Origin: Microvirga lotononidis
GTDB lineage: Bacteria; Pseudomonadota; Alphaproteobacteria; Rhizobiales; Beijerinckiaceae
DNA: 64,000 bases
NCBI RefSeq assembly: GCF_034627025.1
Contig: NZ_CP141049.1
Span: 372,001-436,000 of the forward strand
Direction of reading: 5' to 3'
Shown: positions 8,902-18,174 of the stretch, one piece after another
Layout of the letters: the number at the start of each line of letters is the position of its first letter
Position numbering within the stretch: position 1 is the stretch's first letter
Program-made: the position numbers and the translations under genes
The notes under the pieces: generated by a model
What the model was told of the DNA's origin: nothing
The model's database searches: none
What the model saw: the letters and a program-made list of their open reading frames with translations, nothing else

Positions 8902-10017
8902 TCATCTCATCATCACCGTGCCAACTGAGTTGCCCTGAGGGGCGAATAGTCTGAGCTCGCTGTCTATGAGGCCGCCGGCGCGGCGGCTCCCGTGCTCCCC
9001 CGGCTGGTAAGCCGTGCTCCTGGCCATCACCGCCCAGGCGCTCCGGGCGATCTTGTTGGCCAGGGCCACGGCCACCACCTTGAACGGTTTCTTGGCCAGG
9101 AGGCTCCGGGCCCAGTCCGCCAGCGCCGTCCGGGTCTTGCCCGACTTCAGGCTGTAGAGCGCCGCGTGCGCGCCGACGACCAGCAGCTTGCACAGGTGCC
9201 GGTTGCCCATCTTGGAGATGGAGCCCAACCGCGGCTTACCGCCGGTTGAGGGCTGCCGCGGCACGAGACCGAGATAGGCGGCAAACTCCCGACTGCCGTG
9301 GAACAGGCTGGCGTCTGGAACACTGGCCGAGAGACAAGAGGCCACAATCGGGCCGATGCCCGGAATGCCGGCGAGCCTTGTGCTGACCGGATCGCTGCGG
9401 TGGGCGGCCAGAATGGCTTTGTCGAGCCTGGCAATCTGCGCCTCGATCTCAACCAGCATTGCCGCCAGAGGCTGGAGCGCTATCCGAGCGGTGGCGGGGA
9501 GATCGGGACTGGCGTTATCATGGATAAGGGCAATCAGCTGGCGCGTGTTGCGAGCGCCTTGTGCTACCACGATGCCCAGCTCTGCAAAGTGACCGCGCAG
9601 GGCATTGATCAGGGCTGTCCGTTGCCCGATCAGGAGATCGCGGGCTCGGTGCAGCATGAGGGTGCTCTGCTGCTGCGGGCTCTTGACCGGAACGAAGCGC
9701 ATCGACGGCCGTGTGACCGCCTCGCAGATCGCCGCCGCGTCCGCTGCGTCGTTCTTCTGTCGGCGCAGATAGGGTTTGACATAGGCGGGAGGGATCAGGC
9801 GGACCTCATGGCCGAAAGCCATGAGCGTGCGGGCCCAGTGGTGAGCCGTCGCGCACGCCTCCAACCCGATCAGGCAAGGTGGAAGGGCGCTGAAGAAGCC
9901 CGGCACCTGGCTGCGCCGCAGTGCCTTGCGCAGGACGATCTTTCCACTCCTGTCGACGCCGTGCAGCTGGAAGACGTTCTTTGCGATATCAAGGCCGATC
10001 GTGACAATCTCTGGCAT
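8902..10017 (-). mobile_element. IS110-family transposase, apparently full length
   Basis: The 371-residue protein begins MPEIVTIGLDIAKN with the first catalytic Asp in GLD, and has RQKNDAADAAAICEA for the DEDD catalytic domain. The C-terminal Transposase_20 domain carries GIPGIGPIVASCLSA and EFAAYLGLVPRQPSTGGK. The frame is open throughout. The last 30 or so residues (after MARSTAYQPGEHG) do not look like the family and may be read-through past a lost stop. IS110 elements lack terminal inverted repeats and target duplications, so I give only the coding limits. It could still be active. A fragment of a different IS110 element is at 50179. Confidence 0.88.
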
Positions 10018-10139
10018 GATGTGTGGTTCCTCTCCGGTTCTTCAACATGCCTATTCTGGCACGTCTGACGCTGGTGGAGGGCGCCATCCACGACATCAGG
10101 TTAACAGGCTGAGGTCGCAGAGCCTCATAGGATCAGGCT

Positions 10140-10730
10140 GTCAGAAGCTTACAGCATGGCCAGTGACTTCGACCCAAGTGCGAAGGCCCAGGCACGGGCA
10201 CGGCGATGACTTGCGGCGTTGGTATCGGCGGGGCGGCCAATGAGATTTGCAACCTGATCATGAGTTGAGAGGAAGCGCTGGGCATGTCCGGCTGACTCGA
10301 ACCGTTTCATAATGCGCTCGCGTCGTCGGGTCGGCCGATGAGAATTCTCAGCGCCATTGTTCAGGCCTCTATGCTACCGATGCTCGACACCGGGCATGAC
10401 TTCTCGCTTTGCAGCGGCATAGCTGACCAACTTGTCCGTGATCATCACGGGAGGGGCCATGCCCCCATGCTGATCGACGGCGCGCCAGAGCCAATGCTTC
10501 CGGCCCGCGATGTTGATCACAACCTCATCGGATGCCATTTGTCACCCGGCGCAGGAAGACGGCGGCGGATCTCCTTGGCAAAGGCTTGGCCAAACTTCAG
10601 AGCCCATTGGCGGACAGTCTCGTGGCGACCTCAGTGCTTCGTTGCGAGCATCTCCTCAACCATGCGCAGGCTGAGCGAGAACCCGAAGTAAAGCCACACG
10701 GTATGGCTGATCGGGGATGTCACATTAACT
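10140..10730 (-). pseudogene. Degenerate IS6-family transposase
   Basis: Read on the minus strand, shifting frames, the sequence gives HTVWLYFGFSLSLRMVEE, HETVRQWALKFGQAFAKEI, a stretch ending RAGSIGSGAPS, and then the tail ENSHRPTRRRERIMKRF and AQRFLSTHDQV. These are the order and wording of an IS6/IS26-type DDE transposase. At least two frameshifts or stops and a missing central part make it non-functional. It lies next to the IS110 gene and marks a spot of repeated insertion. Confidence 0.75.
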
Positions 10731-10745
10731 GAGTATAGCCGTTGG

Positions 10746-11151
10746 GCTGACCAACAAGGTCAGCATTTGCACAACCCAAGTCGTTGATTTTCCTCACAGC
10801 GAGATTTTTCCTTGACGAGTCCAAGGTAGTATTCGCCGTTGCTGTGACATCACTGTCTCAGCTTAACTCCATAGCACCAACCGAAAAGTATCGTTGGACA
10901 GGTCCGAGAACACTTGCCATCGGCAACTTAGAGGTTAGACGAGCCCTAACCTATAGGTGGACATTCGCTAGTACCTTAGTTTCGGAAGTTACGTTATTAT
11001 ATGTCCAGATATAAGGCATTTCCAAGCTTGTCGCGCGATGCAGGTGATTATTTGCGCTTTACTGCGATGCCTTTGAAACATTGTTATCTTCGCTCGATAC
11101 AGTAGCTGCCACCTTAATTCCTATACAAATGCCTTGCCATCTCCGGTTTGT
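10746..11151. other. AT-rich leader ahead of the kinase operon
   Basis: About 400 bases, clearly poorer in GC than the neighbours, with no gene that I can support. It should contain the promoter for the kinase-SIS operon; the ROK-type palindrome lies at its downstream end. Confidence 0.45.
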
Positions 11152-11170
11152 TTGTTAGGTTGCATAACAT
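11152..11170. promoter_or_regulatory. Candidate ROK-repressor operator, copy 1
   Basis: TTGTTAGGTTGCATAACAT is an inverted repeat (TTGTTA-N7-TAACAA with one mismatch), 19 bases before the kinase start. Nearly the same sequence, with a perfect dyad, lies at 14824-14842 before the ABC operon, so the two are probably bound by the ROK regulator at 13264-14472. Confidence 0.65.
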
Positions 11171-11189
11171 ACTCGATTGGAGAATGCGT

Positions 11190-12128
11190 ATGCCCGGCTT
11201 GGCTGTCGGAATCGACATTGGCGGAACGAAGACACATCTGCGGGCTTACGATCACCAAAACTCGGTTCGGGACTTGATTCTCCCCAGTTCGCAATGGCGC
11301 GTTCGGGATTGGGACGCCGATGCACGTGCCTTGGTTGCCTTGGCACAGCAGCTGACCGATGGGGCTAAGATCGTGACGATGGCGATCGGTGCCCATGGCT
11401 GTGACAATCAAGCCGAATGCAGTGCTTTCGAGGCCGCTTTTGGTAGGCAAGCCGTGTATCCGGTCAAGGTCATCAATGACTCCGAGCTCCTACCGGCTGC
11501 TCTGTCCCAGACCGTTGGTATTGGCGTCGTCTCAGGAACAGGCTCTATAGCTGTTACGCGCAACAGCGACGGCAAGATGCTCGTTGCCGGTGGCTGGGGT
11601 TGGGTGATTGGTGACGAAGGCAGCGCCTCTGGGCTCGTGCGAGAAGCCGGACGAGCCGCAGCCGATCACATCGACACTGGCGGTTCGGACAGTGAGCCGC
11701 TGATCCAACTTCTCTTCGAAACCTTTGGCATCGACAACTCCGCCCGGATTGGCAGCTCCATTGCTGGGTCGGGGAGCGCCGCAGTGCTTGGACAACACGC
11801 GAAGGCCGTCTTCCAGGCCGCCGAGATGGGATCCACCCTCGCGCAACGCGTCATTCGGGATGGAGCAGGCGCTCTCGTCGAGTTGGTCGCTCGCCTGAAG
11901 CAGGTGGGGGCCGAGGCGACAAGTGCCGTAGCTGGTGGTGGCGTAATCGTGGCGCAGCCAATGCTTGCCAACGCGTTCCTCGAACAGATGGAGGAACGCT
12001 TCAATGGCGCGATTTCGGCTGAGATCTATGCTGGTCCCCCGGTAGAAGGCGCCTGCTTCATCGCCAAGACTATGAGAGACCGCCTTCAGGCAGGGCAGGG
12101 GACTGCACCCATGAGCAAGATCGCCTGA
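11190..12128 (+). CDS. BadF/BadG/BcrA-type sugar kinase (N-acetylglucosamine kinase-like)
   Basis: A 312-residue ASKHA-fold kinase. The phosphate-1 loop is DIGGTKT (9-15), then a VVSGTGSIAV loop, and then GGWGWVIGDEGSASGLVREAGRAA split across the adenosine region, which is the signature of bacterial N-acetylglucosamine kinase-like proteins. I start at 11190 because GGAG lies seven bases upstream; ATG at 11184 is too close to it. It should phosphorylate an imported (amino) sugar. It is followed after 109 bases by a SIS isomerase gene and preceded by a ROK-type operator, so it belongs to the same regulon as the transporter at 14912-19281. Confidence 0.82.
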   Translation: MPGLAVGIDIGGTKTHLRAYDHQNSVRDLILPSSQWRVRDWDADARALVALAQQLTDGAKIVTMAIGAHGCDNQAECSAFEAAFGRQAVYPVKVINDSELLPAALSQTVGIGVVSGTGSIAVTRNSDGKMLVAGGWGWVIGDEGSASGLVREAGRAAADHIDTGGSDSEPLIQLLFETFGIDNSARIGSSIAGSGSAAVLGQHAKAVFQAAEMGSTLAQRVIRDGAGALVELVARLKQVGAEATSAVAGGGVIVAQPMLANAFLEQMEERFNGAISAEIYAGPPVEGACFIAKTMRDRLQAGQGTAPMSKIA

Positions 12129-12237
12129 GCCGCTGCCGCCCAGAAGCAGCAGCCTCGCACAGTATTAAATGGGAGCGCGATGCCGGTCGGCTCGGTTCCC
12201 GATGTTTCCAGCTCCTATTTAACAGAAGGAAGTAGAG

Positions 12238-13233
12238 ATGAGTTACAGATCGACGATTGCACGCCAACCTGACGCCCTTAGGCACTGCATCGAGGTGGCT
12301 GCGGCCGATGTCGAGAAGATCGATATTGCTCCCTTGGCCTCCGGTCTGACGGCAGTCACCGGCATTGGCGCGAGCTATGCAGCCGCTGTTGTCGCTGCGG
12401 GAGAGCTTCAGCGCAGGGGCAAGCGGGCGGTTGCGATCCGCGCCGTCGATCTCATGCAGGGCGGAGGGCTGGCCGATGCCATCCTTGCCCTGTCCTCCGG
12501 GGGACGCAGCATCGAGCCTGTCACAGCCATCAAAGCGAACCCAAGGGCGGCCTCTGTTGGCATCACCAAGGAAGGCAATAATCCGCTCGCTGCGGTGGTT
12601 CAATCGCATATTCGATACGATAGCGGATCGGATGCGACACCGTCGAGCACGGGCTATACCGGGTCACTCGTTGCGGCCGGCCTTCTGATTGATCGCGTGG
12701 TGGGATCATCCTCGGCAGATTGGGCGGCCCTGCCGCAACTTGCCTTGGAGATGCTCGAGCGCTCCGCGGCGAAAATGAGCCGGATCGGTGAGATCTTCCG
12801 TGATCGTCGCGCCATTGACTGCGTCGGCGCCTGCTCATCGCTCGGAACTGCGGATGGCGCCGCGTTGCTGATCCGCGAGGCCGCCCGAATCCCAGCCGCC
12901 CCAGCCGACACCCTGTACTACCTCCATGGTCCCATGGAAGCGATGGACAAGACTACGGGCGTTGTGGTCTACGGCGACGGCCGTGAAATCAAGCTGGCCC
13001 AGGATCTTGCTGAGATCGGTTGTGCCGTTCTGCTTGTCACATCGAGTGATATGGTGGAGGACAAAGGAAGCCTCAGTGTGCTGCGCGTGCCAGCGCTTGA
13101 GAACCAAATTGCGCGTGGCATCCTTAATATACTGCCGGCGCAGCTCCTAGCAGCGACATTGTCGGACGCGGCAGGTCTTACGGATACCAAGTTTCGCTAC
13201 CGACAGACCGACACCAAGATCAAGGCGGACTGA
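12238..13233 (+). CDS. SIS-domain sugar-phosphate isomerase/deaminase (GlmS C-half or FrlB/AgaS-like)
   Basis: A 331-residue protein made of two SIS domains (about 30-160 and 190-320) without the glutaminase half of GlmS. GIGASYAA (42-49) and ALSSGGRSIE are the sugar-phosphate loops; the C-terminus ends KFRYRQTDTKIKAD. AGAAGGAAG lies about seven bases before the ATG. Proteins of this size act on amino-sugar or fructosamine phosphates (deamination or deglycation). A clear paralogue, with the same KFRYRQxDTKI ending, lies at 20275-21264. No NagA-type deacetylase is present in the window, so the substrate may not be N-acetylated. Confidence 0.82.
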   Translation: MSYRSTIARQPDALRHCIEVAAADVEKIDIAPLASGLTAVTGIGASYAAAVVAAGELQRRGKRAVAIRAVDLMQGGGLADAILALSSGGRSIEPVTAIKANPRAASVGITKEGNNPLAAVVQSHIRYDSGSDATPSSTGYTGSLVAAGLLIDRVVGSSSADWAALPQLALEMLERSAAKMSRIGEIFRDRRAIDCVGACSSLGTADGAALLIREAARIPAAPADTLYYLHGPMEAMDKTTGVVVYGDGREIKLAQDLAEIGCAVLLVTSSDMVEDKGSLSVLRVPALENQIARGILNILPAQLLAATLSDAAGLTDTKFRYRQTDTKIKAD

Positions 13234-13249
13234 TCGCTTCCATACAATC

Positions 13250-13278
13250 GACAATGCGGCCAGTCAGGCTGCATTGTC
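13250..13278. terminator. Hairpin between convergent SIS and ROK genes
   Basis: Arms GACAATGC (13250-13257) and GCATTGTC (13271-13278) form a perfect 8-bp stem that overlaps the 3' end of the ROK gene and begins 16 bases after the SIS stop. A bidirectional terminator is likely; there is no long T tract. Confidence 0.45.
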
Positions 13279-14472
13279 ACCCATGAGACGTTCCTGTGCA
13301 TGCTCGGCCGCCAGTTTCGCGATGCCGAGCAATGTAGCGTTTGTGCCAAGTGAGCTTGTCACAATCTGTGTCGGGTAGCTCAAGCGATCTACTGCTTCTT
13401 GAACATAGGGCAGGAGGACTGGATTGCTACCGATGCCCCCGCCCAGAACGACAAATCCGGGATCAATAATGCTGACGCACGCAGCAACGAGGCGGCCGAT
13501 GTCTTCAGCGTGACGCTTTATATGAACGATTGCTGTGTCATTGCCCTGTTCGGCCATCGCAAATAGGGCTGCAGCATCCTCTGGAGCCTCACTGTCGACT
13601 GGCCAAGCATTCGTGACGCGATGCATGAATGCCTCAGAGCCGATGTAGTTTTCCAACTCCTCGGGAACTGGCTCGCTGGTCGGGGTCCATGGGAAGGGAA
13701 GATAACTAATTTCGCCGGCCGCCCCGTTGCGCCCACGTACGAGTTCGCCCTTGAGCACAACTCCCATGCCGATCTTTACGCCCACCTGCAGAAACGCGAA
13801 ATCCGCCCGGCCTGAGGCGGAACCGTATTTGCTCTCAGCAATCGCAGCACAGTTAACATTGTTTTCAAGAATGAGTGGAATATTGTTCGGCGGCTCGAAA
13901 TCGCTGAAGAGATTTGACTGGCGAGTGGGAGAGGCGTTGGATGCGCCATCGTCGCTAACCCGCGTGGGCACGGCAATGCCGAGCACGCGCAACGGACCCC
14001 AGCTCTCCTCTGTCTTATCCCGAGCCTCTCGGACGGCCTGATCGACGACGCTGCTGATTTCCGCACTCAGATGCCGTTGATTTGATCCGAGCCTGTAGGT
14101 GCGGGAATACAGAGCTCTACCGTCCAAGGTGCTGACGCGTAACCGAATATGCGTAGAGCCAGCGTCGATAGCGATGATGTGGCCGGCACCTGAGCCAAGC
14201 CGATACATGGCCGCCTTACGCCCGGTGAGGCCTTGGACCTCCCCGATGACTTCCACATAGCCCAGCTTGCTCAACTCACCCATCGCAGCAGACATGGTCG
14301 GCCGCGAGAGGTTCAAGGCCTCGCAAAGCTGCGGCCGGGTTGCGGGTCCGGTCGATAGGAGGCGACAGAAAACTGCCCTCGCACTTAATGTGAAGCTTGT
14401 ACGGGGGGCAAAAGAGCCGAGTTCTACAATCGCCACGCGCGCACCTTGATCATGACTGGGACCTTGGGACAT
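13264..14472 (-). CDS. ROK-family transcriptional repressor (NagC/XylR type)
   Basis: 402 residues: an N-terminal winged helix (about 30-80, with RPQLCEALNLSRPTMSAAM) followed by a ROK sugar-binding domain starting near 95 (IIAIDAGSTHIRLRV). The usual ROK zinc cluster (CxCGxxGCxE) is missing; the region reads AAGEISYLPFPWTP instead, so the fold must be held without zinc. It lies between the kinase-SIS operon and the ABC operon, convergent with the first and divergent from the second, and near-identical palindromes precede both operons. It most likely represses them until a sugar or sugar phosphate binds. Confidence 0.86.
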   Translation of the reverse strand: MSQGPSHDQGARVAIVELGSFAPRTSFTLSARAVFCRLLSTGPATRPQLCEALNLSRPTMSAAMGELSKLGYVEVIGEVQGLTGRKAAMYRLGSGAGHIIAIDAGSTHIRLRVSTLDGRALYSRTYRLGSNQRHLSAEISSVVDQAVREARDKTEESWGPLRVLGIAVPTRVSDDGASNASPTRQSNLFSDFEPPNNIPLILENNVNCAAIAESKYGSASGRADFAFLQVGVKIGMGVVLKGELVRGRNGAAGEISYLPFPWTPTSEPVPEELENYIGSEAFMHRVTNAWPVDSEAPEDAAALFAMAEQGNDTAIVHIKRHAEDIGRLVAACVSIIDPGFVVLGGGIGSNPVLLPYVQEAVDRLSYPTQIVTSSLGTNATLLGIAKLAAEHAQERLMGDNAA

Positions 14473-14823
14473 CTACAAGAACCTGTGCCTCTTAGTAAAG
14501 GTAGCTGCTCTGGCAGGAATGGCTTAAGCGCAAGCATTCATAAGACTGCCAGGACCACTTGAGCCATCCTAAATGGCTACAGTAGATGCACAAAAAAATC
14601 ATATCCGCCTGAATCGACACGGCGACATATGCACACCTCATTACACACCATGACTAATATGAGGTCAACTGCTTATATTAAGCTGCAGGATCACGGTAGT
14701 TCTTGAATTATACTATGCTATCCACGCTGGTCAAAACAATCGTTCTGAATTATACGGTCGCCAAATCAGACTAACCGCAATTCAAGCGCCACCGGAAAAG
14801 ACCGCTTGCCAGCATGAGTTTGT
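14473..14823. other. ROK/ABC divergent spacer
   Basis: No gene seen. The stretch is AT-rich and should hold both divergent promoters; the operator at 14824 lies at its ABC side. A hexamer pair could not be fixed with confidence. Confidence 0.4.
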
Positions 14824-14842
14824 TTGTTAAGATGCATAACAA
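14824..14842. promoter_or_regulatory. Candidate ROK-repressor operator, copy 2
   Basis: TTGTTAAGATGCATAACAA is a perfect 6-7-6 dyad, 69 bases before the start of the sugar-binding protein gene. It matches copy 1 (11152-11170) at 16 of 19 bases, and both are preceded by TTTG or GTTTG. Confidence 0.68.
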
Positions 14843-14911
14843 TGGCGCTGGTAAGGAAGTCGCTGAGGAAGGCGAGTGGCCGGCCCATAGGCAGCAAACC
14901 CAGAGGCAACC

Positions 14912-16183
14912 ATGAAATTCAACAGACTTCTCAGCACAGGAACGCTCCTGGCTGCGGCCATACTGACGACCGGCGCCCTGCACGCTCAGGAGAAAGTCGT
15001 TCTCGACTACTGGGTCTATTCTGATTTTGCTCAAGGCGAGGCACTCAAGCTTCAGCAGAGCTTTATCTCCGAGTTCGAGGCCAAGCACCCAGGCGTCAAG
15101 ATCAACATCGCTGGGAAGGGCGACGATGACCTTCTCACTGGCCAGATCGCCGGCGCCGCCAGCGGGACGGGCCCCGATGTATTTATGAATTCCACTTCGG
15201 CCGGAGCCGCGCTCGTCCAAGCCGGTGCACTGAAGAACGTCTACGAAGACTGGATGGCGATGCCCCAGGAATACCGCGATCAGTTCAACAAGGATCTGAT
15301 TGCGATGTGCACGCCTAAGCCGCAGACGATGTACTGCCTGCCCTATACGGGCTTCGGCTCTTTCATGTTCCGCAACCTGACCGTTCTCAAGGAAGCCGGC
15401 ATCGATCCAGCCACTCCGATCAAGGATTGGAACGATTGGGTCGCGCAGATGGAGAAGGTCAAGGCTAAGGGTAAATACGGTATCCCGGACATGACTCAAG
15501 TTTGGGGATCCTTCCTGAACATCTACTCCGGCATCGCCGAGCCCAACGAGTGGGGAGCAGACTTCGAGAAGAAGAAGACGCTGATCAATCCTGACAAGTA
15601 CGCCAAGACAGCCGAGCTGTTCGTCAAGATGAAGCCCTATTCCACGGGCACGAGCATCAATGACCAGGCCACTCGGGACCTGTTCATCAGCAACCAACTC
15701 GCGTTCTACATCAACGGCCCCTGGGCCAATCCTCCCTTCGAGCAGGCTGCCAAGAACTCGAACCTCAAGTATGACTGGGTTCTCATCCCCGGCGCCCACG
15801 AGGGGAAGAACGGCGGCGTACAGGGCTATGAATTCATCGGTGTGGCCCCCAAGAAGAACGCCAAGCTCGCATGGGAGTTCGCTGCCTACGTGACCGAAAA
15901 GCAGCAGATGGTTCGATGGGCTGCTGCACTTGGTCGCTATAATAGTAATCAGGCCTCCCTGACGGATCCGGCCGTTGCCAGCCATCCGCTCCTGGCAATC
16001 ACCTATAAGGCTGCGAAGACCGCTCTCTTCAACAAGCCACCGTTCTTCTCCGGCGTGTATCCGAACAGCTATTGGTCAGCCATCACCGACAATGCGTCGG
16101 CGATTGAAGATGGGAATATGACTCCTGAAGAGGGAGCCAAGAAGCTGATTGAGGAACTCAACGAGATCCTCTCCGACGGTTGA
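14912..16183 (+). CDS. ABC sugar-binding protein (SBP family 1, CUT1)
   Basis: 423 residues with a signal peptide at 1-25 (ending ALHA, mature QEKVVLDYWVYSDF). The mature part follows the MalE/UgpB layout: FEAKHPGVKINIAGKGDDDL, GPDVFMNST, a hinge with YCLPYTGFGSFMFRN, and EKQQMVRWAAALGRYNSN near the end. AGAGGCAACC precedes the ATG. It delivers an oligo- or amino sugar to the two permeases encoded next. First gene of a five-gene operon ending with the HAD phosphatase; the ROK-type operator lies upstream. Confidence 0.9.
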   Translation: MKFNRLLSTGTLLAAAILTTGALHAQEKVVLDYWVYSDFAQGEALKLQQSFISEFEAKHPGVKINIAGKGDDDLLTGQIAGAASGTGPDVFMNSTSAGAALVQAGALKNVYEDWMAMPQEYRDQFNKDLIAMCTPKPQTMYCLPYTGFGSFMFRNLTVLKEAGIDPATPIKDWNDWVAQMEKVKAKGKYGIPDMTQVWGSFLNIYSGIAEPNEWGADFEKKKTLINPDKYAKTAELFVKMKPYSTGTSINDQATRDLFISNQLAFYINGPWANPPFEQAAKNSNLKYDWVLIPGAHEGKNGGVQGYEFIGVAPKKNAKLAWEFAAYVTEKQQMVRWAAALGRYNSNQASLTDPAVASHPLLAITYKAAKTALFNKPPFFSGVYPNSYWSAITDNASAIEDGNMTPEEGAKKLIEELNEILSDG

Positions 16184-16206
16184 TCTTGGGTCCTGTAAGC
16201 TCGTGA

Positions 16207-16230
16207 TGGCCGGGGCTCCTGCTCCGGCCA
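16207..16230 (+). promoter_or_regulatory. Stem-loop between binding-protein and permease genes
   Basis: TGGCCGG (16207-16213) pairs with CCGGCCA (16224-16230). Hairpins at this place in ABC operons usually protect the binding-protein message and lower permease expression. It lies 23 bases after the binding-protein stop. Confidence 0.5.
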
Positions 16231-16257
16231 CAGTCGAGGTGATTTAAGAGGGATGGC

Positions 16258-17151
16258 ATGTCTGCCCGGGTGACAAAGACCACGCCGCATTACCTAATGC
16301 TGCTACCATTCATGCTTCTGTTCGCTGTATTCTTCCTTTATCCTATCGTCAGCGGATTGATTTACAGTTTCTTTGATTGGGCTGGAGCGCAGCCGACAAC
16401 CTTTGTCGCATTAGAGAACTACACAAAAGTTCTCAATTCCAGAAACTTCAATAAGGCAGCGTCTAATCTTCTACTTTACGTGTCGATCACAGTTCCATTG
16501 GGACTAACAATCGCTTTCTGCCTTGCTTTGCTCGTGGACAGCTTTTCCGGCTTCTGGGCTAAGTTCTTCCGCAGTGCATTCTTCATGCCCGTCGTGATGC
16601 CGCTGTTCCTCGCAGCAACGATCTGGCGCTGGATGTATGCGCCGAATTTCGGTCTTCTGAATACTATTCTTGGATGGTTCGGCTTCGAATCGGTTCAGTT
16701 TCTTAACAACGTGAACACGATGCTGTACTGCCTGATTGCGGTCGACGTCTGGGTGTCTGCCGGGTTCAACATGGTGATTATCCTTGCGGGCCTTAAGAAC
16801 GTACCGAAGCACTACTATGAGGCTGCGCGGCTGGATGGCGCCAACAAGCTCCAGCAAATTTTCTACGTCACGATCCCATCGATCCGCCCTGTCCTGTTCT
16901 TCGTCGTCACCTACAGCCTGATTTCAGCCCTTCAGGTGTTCGATGTCCCGTGGCTTCTGACTGGCTCCTCCTTCGCCGAGTATGGCGGTAGGGCCAACAC
17001 TCTTCTTTTCCCAGTTATGGATATCATGGGACGTGGGTTCGGCGCGGTGAAATTCGGTCAGGCCGCTGCTTATGGCTTTATGCTGACCGCCCTTATCATT
17101 GCAGTCACAGCTGTGATGTTCGCGCTCCGCAAGAAAGTTGGTGAAGTATGA
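16258..17151 (+). CDS. CUT1 sugar ABC permease, MalF/UgpA type
   Basis: 297 residues with six predicted membrane segments, the first at about 12-32 (LMLLPFMLLFAVFFLYPIV). The EAA loop that docks the ATPase is at about 187-205 (YYEAARLDGANKLQQIFYV). The start is ATG at 16258; the ATG five bases earlier meets an early stop. Its 3' end overlaps the next permease gene by four bases, so the two are translationally coupled and should form the heterodimeric channel. Confidence 0.9.
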   Translation: MSARVTKTTPHYLMLLPFMLLFAVFFLYPIVSGLIYSFFDWAGAQPTTFVALENYTKVLNSRNFNKAASNLLLYVSITVPLGLTIAFCLALLVDSFSGFWAKFFRSAFFMPVVMPLFLAATIWRWMYAPNFGLLNTILGWFGFESVQFLNNVNTMLYCLIAVDVWVSAGFNMVIILAGLKNVPKHYYEAARLDGANKLQQIFYVTIPSIRPVLFFVVTYSLISALQVFDVPWLLTGSSFAEYGGRANTLLFPVMDIMGRGFGAVKFGQAAAYGFMLTALIIAVTAVMFALRKKVGEV

Positions 17152-18065
17152 GCGATGTTGCGAACATGGAAGTATCCGTCGCCCGATCAAAAGCGACAGG
17201 GACCAGACGGGCGTCCGAAGCACGCCGTCGCATTTCCGATGCGACTGTCTGGACTGTGCTCAAATGGACTATCGCCATCTGTGTGGCGATCGTCGCCATC
17301 TTCCCCCTCTGGTGGATGTTCAACGTCGTGTTCTCAGAACCTGGTGTTCCGGTCTCGATCAACCCGCGCCTGTATCCGACGTCGATCAGCGCTGGCCTGC
17401 GCAATATCGCGATTATCTTCACCGAAACAGGCTACCTGCGGGCGTACTATATCTCAGTTGTCTACACACTCCTGACCATCGGCGGCATCCTGCTTGTCAG
17501 TTCCATGGCGGCCTTCGAGTTCGCACTATTTGACTTCCCTGGCAAAAAGATAATGTTTGCCATCGTGATGCTATCTCTGATGGTACCAAAGGCGGTCACG
17601 CTCGTTCCAACCTACCTTCTGACAGTGCAACTGGGATGGCTGAACACGATGCAAGGGCTTGTTGTGCCAGGGCTTGCGTCAGCCTTCGGATTGTTCATGC
17701 TCGTTCAGTTCATGAAGAGTCTCCCAACCGAGATGATCGAAGCCGCGCGGCTGGATGGGGCGAACCACTTTCAAATCTATCTGCATGTCGTTCTGCCTCT
17801 GTCCAGAAATGCGCTCGTAACCCTGGCAATCCTCACCTTTATGCATACCTGGGGCAACTTTAGCTGGCCTCTCATCGTTGCGCCAAACCCAACGATGTAC
17901 ACCGTCGGTCAGGTAGTGGGATTGTTCAACGCTCCCTATTCACACACGACGGTTGACATCGCGATGACGGCCAACCTGCTCGCGGCGGTTCCTCCTCTGA
18001 TCTTCTTCTTGATTTTCCAGCGACAGATCGTTGAGGGCATCGCTTCCTCAGGGAGCAAAGGCTGA
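17148..18065 (+). CDS. CUT1 sugar ABC permease, MalG/UgpE type
   Basis: 305 residues, begins in an ATGA overlap with the preceding permease. An N-terminal cytoplasmic stretch of about 40 residues precedes six membrane segments. The EAA loop reads MIEAARLDGANHFQIYLHV, typical of the MalG side of the pair. A 109-base spacer separates it from the ATPase gene. Confidence 0.9.
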   Translation: MSDVANMEVSVARSKATGTRRASEARRRISDATVWTVLKWTIAICVAIVAIFPLWWMFNVVFSEPGVPVSINPRLYPTSISAGLRNIAIIFTETGYLRAYYISVVYTLLTIGGILLVSSMAAFEFALFDFPGKKIMFAIVMLSLMVPKAVTLVPTYLLTVQLGWLNTMQGLVVPGLASAFGLFMLVQFMKSLPTEMIEAARLDGANHFQIYLHVVLPLSRNALVTLAILTFMHTWGNFSWPLIVAPNPTMYTVGQVVGLFNAPYSHTTVDIAMTANLLAAVPPLIFFLIFQRQIVEGIASSGSKG

Positions 18066-18174
18066 TCCAAGTCACCATAGCTTGAATTCTTTGGGCTCGG
18101 AGGTCCTCCAAGCCTGAAGGATTCGGCCCTGAGATCAAGATCACTCGTTTTGACAGACAAACAAGGTTGCTACT

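Noticed and set aside
12070..12609. Minus-strand frame of 179 codons between kinase and SIS genes
   Set aside because: Overlaps both real genes antisense and lacks any domain.
14771..15985. Minus-strand frame of 404 codons over the sugar-binding protein gene
   Set aside because: Antisense to a gene with signal peptide and family motifs; no support of its own.
18110..18174. ACAAACAA near the ATPase start as a third ROK operator
   Set aside because: Only one half resembles the dyad; the TAACAA arm is missing.
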